A stretch of 64,000 nucleotides of DNA, taken from positions 39,519 to 103,518 of the IMG/VR virus record IMGVR_UViG_3300031857_000057; one strand, 5' to 3'. Both the position numbers and the translations under genes were made by a program. This DNA comes from a virus. Shown in pieces: positions 63,990 to 64,000 of the stretch (its first letter is position 1; each line of letters opens with the position of its first letter). The notes under the pieces are model-generated. The model did not search any database, was not told the DNA's origin, and worked only from the letters and a program-made list of their open reading frames with translations.

Positions 63990-64000
63990 CGCTTTACCTC

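Noticed and set aside
1-64000. Prophage or integrated element with attachment sites
   Set aside because: No integrase, excisionase pair, repressor or att-like repeat at tRNA genes could be supported.

Overview
The window looks like the larger part of a lytic, tailed bacteriophage genome (AT-rich, densely packed, overlapping genes, tRNAs, terminase, tail fibres, complete replication set) that infects an actinobacterium. The host inference rests on a WhiB-type iron-sulfur protein, a DUF7455-like protein, a proteasome-beta/HslV-like hydrolase, an AhpC/AhpD pair of the mycobacterial type, and very frequent leaderless promoters. The low GC would fit a freshwater or marine actinobacterium; that is inference. 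No integrase, repressor or CRISPR array was seen.

Layout. 1-4.9 kb: end of the tail module (two large fibre or tip proteins). 4.9-20.2 kb, all forward and mostly overlapping: small proteins, then DnaB-type helicase, primase, ssDNA-binding-like protein, DnaE-type polymerase, MazG, RecA, PD-(D/E)XK and RuvC-type nucleases, and terminase small and large subunits. 20.2-26.1 kb: two large exported proteins, small membrane proteins, and a CHAP endolysin. 26.1-41.2 kb, forward: accessory genes, including an Ntn hydrolase, secreted metallopeptidase, carbamoyltransferase, thioredoxin, WhiB, pyrimidine-dimer glycosylase-like protein, two luciferase-like flavin oxidoreductases, IMPDH/GMPR, glycosyltransferases and a methyltransferase. 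41.2-49.3 kb: a second carbamoyltransferase between SGNH-like proteins, ahpC-ahpD, eight tRNAs, and a shortened homoserine-dehydrogenase-like protein. 49.3-53.6 kb: tiny overlapping zinc and membrane peptides, an FkbM methyltransferase, a sulfotransferase-like protein and a candidate small RNA. 53.6-53.9 kb: candidate replication origin (three DnaA boxes, three 10-bp iterons, AT-rich repeats). 53.9-64 kb: a reverse-strand arm of small proteins in short units, each with its own sigma70-like promoter and an AGAAAGG ribosome-binding site; the proposal that these are early genes is inference.

Regulation appears two-layered. Many single genes between 24 and 54 kb start directly at, or 1-2 nt from, the predicted transcription start (TGN-TANNNT-N6-ATG/GTG). 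Right-arm genes instead have leaders with CAGAAAGG Shine-Dalgarno sites. A consensus promoter at 51.9 kb drives a predicted RNA of about 90 nt whose two loops both show CCCTTTCTG, the exact complement of those sites and similar to the 16S rRNA 3' tail: the best candidate here for an undescribed regulatory system. Four copies of a structured 3' hairpin, one with a compensatory stem change, and seven GC-rich upstream islands add further repeated, probably regulatory, structure to the right arm.
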